Under the pieces are notes generated by a model. The model worked only from the letters and a program-made list of their open reading frames with translations. It was not told the origin of the DNA and searched no databases. A program made the position numbers and the translations under genes. 17,560 nt of DNA, from assembly GCA_964633845.1 (NCBI GenBank), contig CAZWLA010000026.1, forward strand, positions 1 through 17,560, written 5' to 3'. Below, piece by piece: positions 1 through 7,124 of this stretch (positions are counted from its first letter, which is position 1; each line of letters opens with the position of its first letter). Source of the DNA: JADHTT01 sp964633845. GTDB taxonomy: Bacteria; Campylobacterota; Campylobacteria; Campylobacterales; Arcobacteraceae.

Positions 1-164
1 TATACGAACTTCAAGATGGTATTTGTACTGAATGTAAAGAGACATTTACTATAGAGCAGATGGAAGCAGATCATATCACACCATGGCATGCAGGTGGTAA
101 GACTACAGAGGAAAACTGTCAGATGTTATGTAAAGAGTGTAACAGAAGGAAATCAGGTAAATAA
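1..164 (+). CDS. HNH endonuclease, C-terminal fragment (5' end outside window)
   Basis: Reading from base 3 to the TAA at 162-164 gives 53 codons of a typical HNH nuclease C-terminus. A first Cys-X2-Cys (ICTEC) is followed by the catalytic-site stretch ADHITPWHAGG and then by the second metal-knuckle pair in MLCKECNRRKSGK. In the HNH family the His of the DH pair is the general base and the Asn of the later EEN acts in the beta-beta-alpha metal fold; both are present. The two Cys pairs make it a zinc-stabilised, McrA-like HNH. The N-terminal part, which would say whether this is a restriction enzyme, a DUF262-type protein or a homing enzyme, lies upstream of the window. The family call is firm and the specific role is unknown. 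A 75-bp gap separates it from the next gene, which has its own promoter candidate. Confidence 0.8.
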   Translation, partial: YELQDGICTECKETFTIEQMEADHITPWHAGGKTTEENCQMLCKECNRRKSGK

Positions 165-208
165 TTGTAATTGAATATAGCATGAGGGAAACATTATCAA
201 ATTTTAAA

Positions 209-214
209 TATAAT
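209..214 (+). promoter_or_regulatory. Candidate sigma-70 -10 box for the symporter gene
   Basis: A perfect TATAAT lies 25 nt before the ATG at 240. It would place transcription start near 221 and leave a leader of about 20 nt containing the Shine-Dalgarno sequence AAGGTG (230-235). There is no clear -35 hexamer at the usual spacing, which is common in Campylobacterota, where the -35 region is often replaced by AT-rich periodic sequence. In AT-rich DNA such a box can arise by chance. Its position in the only sizeable gap before a long operon is the main support. Confidence 0.5.
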
Positions 215-239
215 ACACCATAAAATTGTAAGGTGATAA

Positions 240-1433
240 ATGTTTTTTAAATCATTAAATGGTCAAGTTATTATAGGAATAGTACTTGGAGTATTGTTTG
301 GTATATTTTTACCAACTGTTGCACTTGAACAGCAAGTAATAGGTAATGTATTTATTTCACTTCTAAAGATGATAGTTGTACCTCTTGTATTTGCATCTAT
401 TTTTATAGCAATAGCAGGTTTAGGTACATTAGAAGAGCTTAAGAAAATTGGATTTAAGACACTTGGATTATATATGCTTACTACTGCATTAGCAGTTTTA
501 TTAGCTATTGTTGCCATGAATATCTTTAATATTGGTGATGCTATAGAGACTACTGGTTTAGCCTTTGAGAAAGCTGCTGCAGTTAAAGATGTGACATTTT
601 CTAGTATGATTCTTAGCTTCATCCCTACAAATGTATTTAATGCACTTACATCTGGTGCTATGATGCAGATTATTGTATTCTCTATTTTACTTTCTATTGC
701 TTCTTTATATTTAAAAGATAGTGAAAAGTCACTACTATTAAACTTTTTTACAGCAATAAGCAATGCCATGCTAGAGATGGCAAAATGGGTGATTAAGCTT
801 ACTCCTATTGGTGTATTTTCTTTAATATCTTATATTGTAGCAAAGCAAGGTATAGGTACTATTTTAAATTTATGGGAATATGTAATATTGGTACTTGTTG
901 TATTAATTATTCATGGTACTATATCCTTACCATTGGTACTTAAAATATTTGGAAAAATAAACCCTTATGAGTATTTAAATAAAGTCAAAGAGGTATCTTT
1001 GATGGCCTTCTCAACTGCGTCAAGTGCAGCTACATTACCTGTAAGTATAAAGGTATCACAAGAAAAAGGTGGTGTTAGTAAAGAAACGGCAGGGTTTGTA
1101 TTACCTTTAGGTGCTACAGTATCTATGGATGGTACAGCTGCATATCTTACTATTGCTGTATTGTATATAGCAAATCTAGCAGGTGTACCATTAGGTATTG
1201 GTGAACAAATTATGCTTGGTATTACTGTAGTAGCATTAAGTGTAGGTGTTGCTGCCTTACCAAGTGCATCATTGGTTATGATGGTAGTTATCTTAAATCA
1301 AATTGGATTGCCAGTAGAATATATTGCAGTAATTGTAGCAGTAGATAGAATACTTGATATGGCTAGAACATCATTAAATGTTACGAGTGATATGGTAGTA
1401 ACAAAGATTATAGACCAGAGTCAAAAAAAATAA
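240..1433 (+). CDS. Dicarboxylate/acidic amino acid:cation symporter (DAACS, GltP/DctA family)
   Basis: This inner-membrane secondary transporter probably takes up glutamate, aspartate or C4-dicarboxylates with sodium or protons. The 397 aa fit the family length (about 400-430). The serine-rich re-entrant loop appears as FSTASSAATLPVS (about residues 256-268) and is followed by the GATVSMDGTAAY segment that corresponds to the NMDGT motif. The C-terminal binding helix reads DRILDMARTSLNVTSD, supplying D369, D373, R376, T377, N380 and D384. The Arg in this position binds the side-chain carboxylate in archaeal GltPh, which argues for an acidic substrate rather than a neutral one. The ATG at 240 is preceded by AAGGTG at 230-235. 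It may be the first gene of the + strand operon. The exact substrate and coupling ion cannot be read from sequence. Confidence 0.93.
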   Translation: MFFKSLNGQVIIGIVLGVLFGIFLPTVALEQQVIGNVFISLLKMIVVPLVFASIFIAIAGLGTLEELKKIGFKTLGLYMLTTALAVLLAIVAMNIFNIGDAIETTGLAFEKAAAVKDVTFSSMILSFIPTNVFNALTSGAMMQIIVFSILLSIASLYLKDSEKSLLLNFFTAISNAMLEMAKWVIKLTPIGVFSLISYIVAKQGIGTILNLWEYVILVLVVLIIHGTISLPLVLKIFGKINPYEYLNKVKEVSLMAFSTASSAATLPVSIKVSQEKGGVSKETAGFVLPLGATVSMDGTAAYLTIAVLYIANLAGVPLGIGEQIMLGITVVALSVGVAALPSASLVMMVVILNQIGLPVEYIAVIVAVDRILDMARTSLNVTSDMVVTKIIDQSQKK

Positions 1434-1475
1434 AGAGCTAGTTTTATTTTAAGATTTAACAGTAGAGCATAAAGT

Positions 1476-2501
1476 ATGAATAAAAACCTAATAATAAGAA
1501 ACTCAACAGCAGAATTTTTAATATTTACAACTTCTAACGGACAAGATACTATAGAAGTAAAAGTTGAAGATGAAACGGTATGGTTAACTCAAAAGCTAAT
1601 AGCTAAACTTTTTGATATAAATATAGCAACTGTAAATGAACACCTAAAAAATATATTTAAAACCCATGAATTAGAAGAAAATGCAGTTATTAGGAATTTC
1701 CTAATAACTGCTAGTGATGGTAAAAACTACAATACAAAACATTATAATTTAGAAGTAGTTATTTCACTAGGATATAAAATAAACTCAAATAAAGCTACTG
1801 AATTTAGAAGGTGGGCAACCCAAGTTTTAAAAACTTTTACTACTCGTGGATATGTACTTGATAATGAAAGATTAAAAAATGGTAGCTATCTAAATCCTCA
1901 ATATTATAAAGACTTAATTCTTGAAATAAGAGATATTAGAGAAAGTGAAAGAAATTTTTACCAACAAATAACAGATATTTATGCAACTGCTTTAGATTAT
2001 GATTTACAAGCTCCTACAACACAAGAGTTTTTTGCTACAGTACAAAATAAACTTCATTGGGCTATACATGGTCATACAGCTTCTGAGCTTATAATCAAAA
2101 GAGCAAATCACAAAAAAGAATATATGGGACTCACAAATTGGAAAAAAGCACCAAATGGAAAAATATTAAAATCTGATGTAGTTATAGCTAAAAACTATCT
2201 AGCACAAAATGAGGTAAAATCATTAAATAGAATTGTAACTATGTATTTAGATTTTGCAGAAGATCAAGCAGAAAGACAAATTCCTATGACTATGAAAGAT
2301 TGGAGTCAAAAACTAAATGCTTTTTTACAATTTAATGAACGAGATATTTTACAAAATGCTGGAAAAGTTACAGCACAAATTGCAAAAGCGTTTGCTATAA
2401 GTGAATTTGAAAAATATAAAGTAATTCAAGATAAATCATATAAGAGTGATTTTGATATATTGATGGATGAGATAGATAAAAATAAAAAGGGAAATAGATG
2501 A
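1476..2501 (+). CDS. RhuM-family protein (Virulence_RhuM), function unproven
   Basis: The 341 aa carry RhuM family hallmarks: an N-terminal winged-helix-like segment (about residues 30-62, WLTQKLIAKLFDINIATVNEH), then HYNLEVVISLGYKINS and FRRWATQVLKTF (about 88-122), with a helical C-terminal half. The family is named after a gene of Salmonella pathogenicity island 3. Its members are scattered among mobile and accessory regions and some are encoded beside Fic or restriction proteins, but no biochemical role is established, so none is claimed. The likely DNA-binding N-terminus suggests regulation. There is no signal peptide, so it should be cytoplasmic. The gene lies 42 bp after the symporter, and its TGA stop overlaps the dctP start (ATGA, 2498-2501). 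That makes it part of the transport operon although its family has no known link to transport. A long perfect palindrome lies inside the gene at 1683-1711. Confidence 0.88.
   Translation: MNKNLIIRNSTAEFLIFTTSNGQDTIEVKVEDETVWLTQKLIAKLFDINIATVNEHLKNIFKTHELEENAVIRNFLITASDGKNYNTKHYNLEVVISLGYKINSNKATEFRRWATQVLKTFTTRGYVLDNERLKNGSYLNPQYYKDLILEIRDIRESERNFYQQITDIYATALDYDLQAPTTQEFFATVQNKLHWAIHGHTASELIIKRANHKKEYMGLTNWKKAPNGKILKSDVVIAKNYLAQNEVKSLNRIVTMYLDFAEDQAERQIPMTMKDWSQKLNAFLQFNERDILQNAGKVTAQIAKAFAISEFEKYKVIQDKSYKSDFDILMDEIDKNKKGNR
1683..1711. repeat. 29-nt perfect palindrome inside the RhuM gene
   Basis: The arms GCAGTTATTAGGAA (1683-1696) and TTCCTAATAACTGC (1698-1711) are exact reverse complements of 14 bp each, separated by the single base T1697. 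The flanking bases do not extend the match. In RNA this would fold into a 12-bp stem with a 5-nt loop. No U-tract follows, so it is not an intrinsic terminator. The sequence lies in the RhuM reading frame about 70 codons from the start. It could be an operator-like site, a cruciform or mRNA hairpin, or a coincidence of codon choice. Confidence 0.9.
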
Positions 2502-3562
2502 AATTTAATAAAATATTTTTAATACTTATAATGATATTTAGTATTACACAATTAAATGCTGCAAAAAGGGTAAAATGGAAATTAGCAATGAGTTGGCCAA
2601 GTACACTAACCCCACTTGCATCTCCTCCTATTCAAATTGCTAAGATAGTAAAAGAGATGTCTGGTGGAAAATTTATAATTCAAGTACATGGAAAAGAGAA
2701 GCATAAAGCTGCTCTTGGAATTTTAGATATGGTTAAAAATAAACAATATGACATGGGTCATAGTAGTTCATACTTTTGGAAAGGTAAAGATATAAATACT
2801 ATCTGGTTTACAACTGTTCCATTTGGTATGACTACAAAAGAGCAATATGCTTGGTTCTATCATGGTGATGGTATGAAATATATGGACAAAGTATATGATA
2901 GATTTAAAGTACATAGTTTTCCTGGTGGAAATACAGGCTCTCAGATGGGTGGATGGTTTAGAAAAGAGATCAAAACTATAGATGACCTACAAGGTCTTAA
3001 GATGAGGATTCCTGGACTTGCAGGTGAGGTTATGTCTAAGCTTGGTGTTACAGTTACTAATATACCTGCAGGTGAACTATATACATCTCTTGATCGTGGT
3101 ACGATTGATGCACTAGAGTGGGTAGGCCCTGCTATGGATATTAAAATGGGCTTTCATAAAGTAGCACCATATTACTACACAGGATGGCATGAACCAGCAG
3201 CAGAGATGCAATTTATTATCAATAAAAGAGCATTTAAAAGACTACCCAAAGAGTATAAAGCTATTTTAATTACAGCTATGAAAGCAGTGACATCTGATAT
3301 GTATCATGAGAATTTTGCACAATCAGCACAAGCTTGGCATACTATGAAAAAAGAATATCCAAATATCAAAGTAAAGTCATTTCCAGCACCAGTAGTAAAA
3401 GAGTTTAAAAAAGCTACCAATGAGGTGATGAGTGAGTATGCTTCAAAAAATAAATTATTTAAAGAGATTTGGGAAAATCAAAAAGAGTTTATGAAAAAAG
3501 CTAGGTCTTGGTCATATATTGAAGAGTATGGATATATACAAACTTCAAAAGAGGCACAATAG
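2498..3562 (+). CDS. TRAP transporter substrate-binding protein DctP, TakP/FcbT1-like
   Basis: This is the periplasmic receptor of a TRAP transporter, which hands its ligand to the DctQM membrane pair encoded next. A Sec signal peptide with positive N-terminus and hydrophobic core ends at Leu-Asn-Ala (predicted cleavage after A21). The mature part matches the alpha-keto-acid binder TakP rather than C4-dicarboxylate DctP. It has NTGSQMGGWFRKEI with Q149, LKMRIPGLAGEV with R170 (the arginine that salt-bridges the ligand carboxylate in TRAP receptors), and DALEWVGPAMD with E207-W208, where TakP holds a cation-bridged ligand. From this I infer pyruvate or another 2-oxo or hydroxy acid; sequence alone cannot separate these. 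The length of 354 aa is typical. The start ATG overlaps the RhuM stop by 4 nt, and AAGGGA sits just upstream, inside the end of the RhuM gene. Confidence 0.93.
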   Translation: MKFNKIFLILIMIFSITQLNAAKRVKWKLAMSWPSTLTPLASPPIQIAKIVKEMSGGKFIIQVHGKEKHKAALGILDMVKNKQYDMGHSSSYFWKGKDINTIWFTTVPFGMTTKEQYAWFYHGDGMKYMDKVYDRFKVHSFPGGNTGSQMGGWFRKEIKTIDDLQGLKMRIPGLAGEVMSKLGVTVTNIPAGELYTSLDRGTIDALEWVGPAMDIKMGFHKVAPYYYTGWHEPAAEMQFIINKRAFKRLPKEYKAILITAMKAVTSDMYHENFAQSAQAWHTMKKEYPNIKVKSFPAPVVKEFKKATNEVMSEYASKNKLFKEIWENQKEFMKKARSWSYIEEYGYIQTSKEAQ

Positions 3563-4045
3563 TTGTTTCAAAGACTACAAAAGTATTTAGGAAATATTAC
3601 AGCAGTACTTATGCTGCTTATGATGTTAAATGTTTTTATAGATGTAATCCTTAGATATTTTTTTAATACAAGTAGTATTGCTATGCAAGAGATGGAGTGG
3701 CATTTGTTTTCAGTGATGTTTTTACTAGGGATTTCATATGCATTAAATGATGAGTCTCATGTGAGGGTTGATTTTATATATGATAATTTAAATGATAGAA
3801 AAAAAGCACTAATCAATATATTTGGTACAATATTTATGCTAATACCATTTGCTGTATTAATTATATATGGTTCTTACGAATTTGTATATGATGCATATGA
3901 ATATGATGAGATTAGTGGTGATCCAGGTGGGCTTACACATAGATGGATTATAAAATTTATGATACCTCTTTCTTTTACTATTTTAATTATTTCAAGTATT
4001 GCTTATATAATAAAAAATATAAATTTATTTAAGGCTACTAAATGA
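3563..4045 (+). CDS. TRAP transporter small membrane subunit DctQ (TTG start)
   Basis: The 160-aa protein has four hydrophobic helices (about residues 10-28, 45-62, 86-108 and 130-150), as expected for the small TRAP subunit that pairs with DctM. The segment EMEWHLFSVMFLLGISYAL followed by DESHVRVD is typical of DctQ. The gene begins with TTG directly after the dctP TAG stop. The Shine-Dalgarno GAGG (3551-3554) lies 8 nt before the TTG and supports that start, since no ATG occurs in frame before codon 17. The end overlaps dctM by 4 nt (ATGA). It acts only as part of the DctPQM complex in the inner membrane. Confidence 0.93.
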   Translation: MFQRLQKYLGNITAVLMLLMMLNVFIDVILRYFFNTSSIAMQEMEWHLFSVMFLLGISYALNDESHVRVDFIYDNLNDRKKALINIFGTIFMLIPFAVLIIYGSYEFVYDAYEYDEISGDPGGLTHRWIIKFMIPLSFTILIISSIAYIIKNINLFKATK

Positions 4046-5373
4046 TAGGTATCTATATGTTTGCTGCTGCATTAGTTTTACTTGCAGTTGGTTATCCTGT
4101 AGCATTTTCTTTTGCAGCTGTATCAATTTTGTTTGGGGGAATTGCTACTTATTATGAGATAGTTGTAGATGGCTTCACTTTTGCATTTTTTGCTGAAGAA
4201 TTTTTAGCAATGTTTTCAATGATGCCATTTAGAATATATGAAATAATGACCAATAAGATTTTATTAGCAGTACCATTATTTATCTTTATGGGTATTGTTT
4301 TGCAAAAATCACATCTAGCTGAACGCTTGCTAGAAGCTATGGGTACATTATTTGGTAGGATACCTGGTGGTGTTGCAGTTAGTACAGTGATTGTTGGTAC
4401 TATGCTTGCCGCCTCAACAGGAGTAGTTGGTGCTAGTGTTGTAGCAATGGGTGTAATTAGCTTACCAGTGATGCTAAAATATGGATATAATAAACCCCTT
4501 GCTTGTGGTACGATATGTGCTTCTGGTACTCTAGGTCAGATTATACCACCATCTATAATATTAATTATACTAGCAGATGTATTTTCACTTCCAGTCGGTG
4601 ATCTTTTTAAAGCAGCTGTAATACCATCAGTGATATTAGTTGGTGGATATATTTTATATATTTTAATTGCAGCTAAATTAAATCCAACTATTGCACCAGC
4701 TATGCCATATGATGATACAAATACTAATGCTCAAAAAATATCAACAGCACTAAAAGCAATTATGCCACCTATGACACTTATTATTATAGTACTAGGTTCT
4801 ATTTTTACAGGTATTGCTACACCTACTGAATCTGCATCCATTGGGGCTATTGGATCTTTACTTTTAGCATTACTTTATAAAGAGTATAGTTTTGATTTAA
4901 TGATCCAAAGTGCTAAAGAGACTGTCAAGATCACATCTATGGTATTTGCAATATTGATTGGTGCTACAGCATTTTCACTAGTATTTGTTTATACAGGTGC
5001 AGATATGATTGTAGAAGAGTTTATGTTAGGATTACCAGGGGAAAAATGGGGTTTTATAATTCTTTCAATGTTGATTATATTAATTCTTGGATTTTTTATA
5101 GACTTTATTGAGATATCATATATTGTTGTTCCTATTTTACTTCCAATATCAGAAGTTATAGGTATTGATCCTATTTGGTTTGCTATATTAATTGCTATGA
5201 ATCTTCAGACATCATTTTTAACTCCACCATTTGGATTTGCTTTATTCTATTTAAAAGGTGTAGCTAAAAATATTAAAACTACAGATATTTATAAGGGTGT
5301 GATACCTTTTATATTGATACAAATAGCAGTGCTAATCACTTTGCTTATATTCCCACAATTTTATGGATTTTAA
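4042..5373 (+). CDS. TRAP transporter large permease subunit DctM
   Basis: The 443 aa form about 12 transmembrane segments and carry the ion-coupled translocation path of the TRAP system. Typical large-subunit motifs are ASTGVVGASVVAMGVISLP, CASGTLGQIIPPSI with the PPS turn, GIATPTESASIGAIG, and near the C-terminus TSFLTPPFGFALFYLKGVA. The last motif and the tandem with a TakP-like receptor fit the keto-acid/chloroaromatic branch of TRAP permeases. The start codon overlaps the dctQ stop. The TAA stop is followed immediately by the ATG of the next gene, so translation is probably coupled onward. Substrate choice is set mainly by the receptor protein. Confidence 0.95.
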   Translation: MIGIYMFAAALVLLAVGYPVAFSFAAVSILFGGIATYYEIVVDGFTFAFFAEEFLAMFSMMPFRIYEIMTNKILLAVPLFIFMGIVLQKSHLAERLLEAMGTLFGRIPGGVAVSTVIVGTMLAASTGVVGASVVAMGVISLPVMLKYGYNKPLACGTICASGTLGQIIPPSIILIILADVFSLPVGDLFKAAVIPSVILVGGYILYILIAAKLNPTIAPAMPYDDTNTNAQKISTALKAIMPPMTLIIIVLGSIFTGIATPTESASIGAIGSLLLALLYKEYSFDLMIQSAKETVKITSMVFAILIGATAFSLVFVYTGADMIVEEFMLGLPGEKWGFIILSMLIILILGFFIDFIEISYIVVPILLPISEVIGIDPIWFAILIAMNLQTSFLTPPFGFALFYLKGVAKNIKTTDIYKGVIPFILIQIAVLITLLIFPQFYGF

Positions 5374-6018
5374 ATGACAGATAATAAAAAACAAAATTTA
5401 ATTAGACACTTTGAGATACTGAAAACACTTGGATTTGATTATCATGAGGATATTGATCTTCATTTAGTAACACAAAGTGAAGAAAATCTGTCATTACCAA
5501 AGAATATAGATGATCTACAAGAGATAGTTAATAATTGTAGTTTATGTGAGTTAGGTAAATATTCCAAAGATAGATTTTTTTCTTATGGTAATAATAAAGC
5601 TAAATTAATGTTTATTGGAGACTTCCCAAATACAGATAATTTCAATCCATTTTCTGGTCAATCTGGTAAAATGTTAAGTAATATATGTAATAATGTTTTA
5701 AATCTAAAAGAGGATGAAATATATTATACAAATATATTAAAGTGCAAGCTTCCAGTATCTAAAGAGATACATAAAGATATTGTAAATTGCTGTACAGATT
5801 ATTTAATGCAACAAATTAAGATTGTTAATCCACAAGTATTAGTTGTATTTGATAATACTACATCAAAATTATTAAGTACAAATGAGATATTATCTGAAGA
5901 GATAACTATAGTAAATACATATAGCCCTAGTTTTTTATTACGTAATCCTTCATGTAAAAAACAAGCTTTGGATGATTTTTCTAAAATAAAAATTATATTA
6001 GATAAAGGGATAAATTGA
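5374..6018 (+). CDS. Divergent uracil-DNA glycosylase, family-4-like with [4Fe-4S] ligands
   Basis: The protein (214 aa) has the family-4 UDG plan. Cysteines C55-X2-C58 and C124-X15-C140 (or C139) match the iron-sulfur ligand spacing of that family. PFSGQSGKML (92-101) corresponds to the usual PFVGRAGQLL, and YTNILKC (118-124) holds the conserved Asn and cluster Cys. Two active-site motifs are altered. Motif 1, normally Gly-Glu-(Ala/Gly)-Pro-Gly, reads GDFPN (82-86) with a shortened following loop. Motif 2, normally His-Pro-Ser/Ala, reads SPSFLLR (184-190) with the His replaced by Ser. The fold is therefore kept while uracil excision may be reduced or redirected. About 45 N-terminal residues precede the domain. 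The gene abuts dctM with no gap and overlaps the following lipoprotein gene by 4 nt. Confidence 0.8.
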   Translation: MTDNKKQNLIRHFEILKTLGFDYHEDIDLHLVTQSEENLSLPKNIDDLQEIVNNCSLCELGKYSKDRFFSYGNNKAKLMFIGDFPNTDNFNPFSGQSGKMLSNICNNVLNLKEDEIYYTNILKCKLPVSKEIHKDIVNCCTDYLMQQIKIVNPQVLVVFDNTTSKLLSTNEILSEEITIVNTYSPSFLLRNPSCKKQALDDFSKIKIILDKGIN

Positions 6019-7112
6019 AACTATTATTAAATATATTTTTTATAAGCATAATATTTATAGGATGTTCAAAACAAAATACGATAACACAGCCATATACGCA
6101 TGTTGTTTCAAAAAAAGAGAATAAAGTAGTTTTATCTAAATCTAAAAATAAATTTAATACTTTAAAGAAATCAAGTTCTATATTGGAAGTTTTTAAAGAT
6201 AAGAAAAAAATTATTATATTATATTCCTCAAATCAAATAGGTCATTATGCAATTGAGGCTACTAATACATCTATGGTATATATGTTGAATTCTAATATTG
6301 ATTTTGAAGTTAAAACTATAGATATAGAAGATTATTCTTGGGAGAGTTTAAAAGAAGGCTTTGCAACTGCACAAGAGATGGGAGGGGTAAATATAATTGC
6401 ACTTCTTACAAATGAGAGTTATGATGATTTAATAGATGTAGATAATATAGACAGATTTAATATATATCTACCGTTAATTCATAAAAATAATGTAAGTAAA
6501 TTCAAAAAAAATATTATTTTTGGTGGTGTAGACTATGATGCACAATTAAAAAAATTACTTATATATTCAAATTCTAAAGATACAGAGCTATTTGATAATT
6601 CTTCTTTTGGAATAGCAATACATAAAAAATTAGATATGATAGATCAATCATTATTATATTCTAAATCTATAGATAATTTTAGTGCAGATTATGCCAATAC
6701 ATTAAGAGATAGTAGATCAAAATTAGATAAATCAACATTATTTTTAAATACACCTATAGTAAAAAGTTCAATTTTACTATCACAATTAAGAGCAAATGAT
6801 ATTAAGCCATATAGAATATTGTCTACACAGATTAATTATACACCACTTATTTTATCTTTAACTCAAGCTGATGATAGAAAGGATTTAATAATTGCTAGTT
6901 CTATTGATGATATTTATGATAGTTTAGCAGAACGTGTAACAATTTTAAATAGTGATATTAGATATGACTGGTTAAATTATTCTACCTTAATTGGTATAGA
7001 TTATTTTGTAAATGAGAGTCAAAATAAACTAAATATAGTCGTTGAAAACCAAGTTCAATATGATATTAAGCTTTATAAAGCTAAATATCATTCATTTAAA
7101 CTAATTCAATAG
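6015..7112 (+). CDS. Lipoprotein of unknown function, possible periplasmic-binding-protein fold (TTG start)
   Basis: I do not recognise a named family. The first 17 residues are a lipoprotein signal with a lipobox ending FIGC (C17), so the mature protein should be lipid-anchored facing the periplasm. A basic, Ser/Lys-rich linker (about 18-60) precedes a globular region of about 300 aa that opens with KKIIILYSS. The later strand-like segments ...VNIIALLT, KNIIFGGVDYD and KDLIIASSIDD resemble the alternating beta-alpha pattern of type-1 periplasmic-binding folds such as LpoA/LppC, but the match is only by pattern. The start is TTG at 6015, overlapping the glycosylase stop (TTGA), with AAAGGGA just upstream. 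It is the last gene before the convergent junction. The sequence is very rich in A and T, Asn, Ile and Lys, more so than the TRAP genes. Confidence 0.75.
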   Translation: MKLLLNIFFISIIFIGCSKQNTITQPYTHVVSKKENKVVLSKSKNKFNTLKKSSSILEVFKDKKKIIILYSSNQIGHYAIEATNTSMVYMLNSNIDFEVKTIDIEDYSWESLKEGFATAQEMGGVNIIALLTNESYDDLIDVDNIDRFNIYLPLIHKNNVSKFKKNIIFGGVDYDAQLKKLLIYSNSKDTELFDNSSFGIAIHKKLDMIDQSLLYSKSIDNFSADYANTLRDSRSKLDKSTLFLNTPIVKSSILLSQLRANDIKPYRILSTQINYTPLILSLTQADDRKDLIIASSIDDIYDSLAERVTILNSDIRYDWLNYSTLIGIDYFVNESQNKLNIVVENQVQYDIKLYKAKYHSFKLIQ

Positions 7113-7124
7113 TTTATATAGTTT

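Noticed and set aside
263..769. 168-aa open frame on the - strand inside the symporter gene
   Set aside because: It is fully antisense to a conserved transporter, has low-complexity composition and no recognisable motif.
1427..1450. AT-only inverted repeat AAAATAAA / TTTATTTT after the symporter gene, as a terminator
   Set aside because: The arms pair exactly around an 8-nt loop, but the stem has only A-T pairs and would be unstable. Such repeats are frequent in this AT-rich DNA. It may weaken read-through, but I do not annotate it.
1..2501. HNH fragment and RhuM as parts of one defence or mobile island
   Set aside because: They are separated by an intact symporter gene with its own promoter, and there are no integrase, methylase, repeats or attachment sites in view. 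The upstream sequence would be needed to revisit this.
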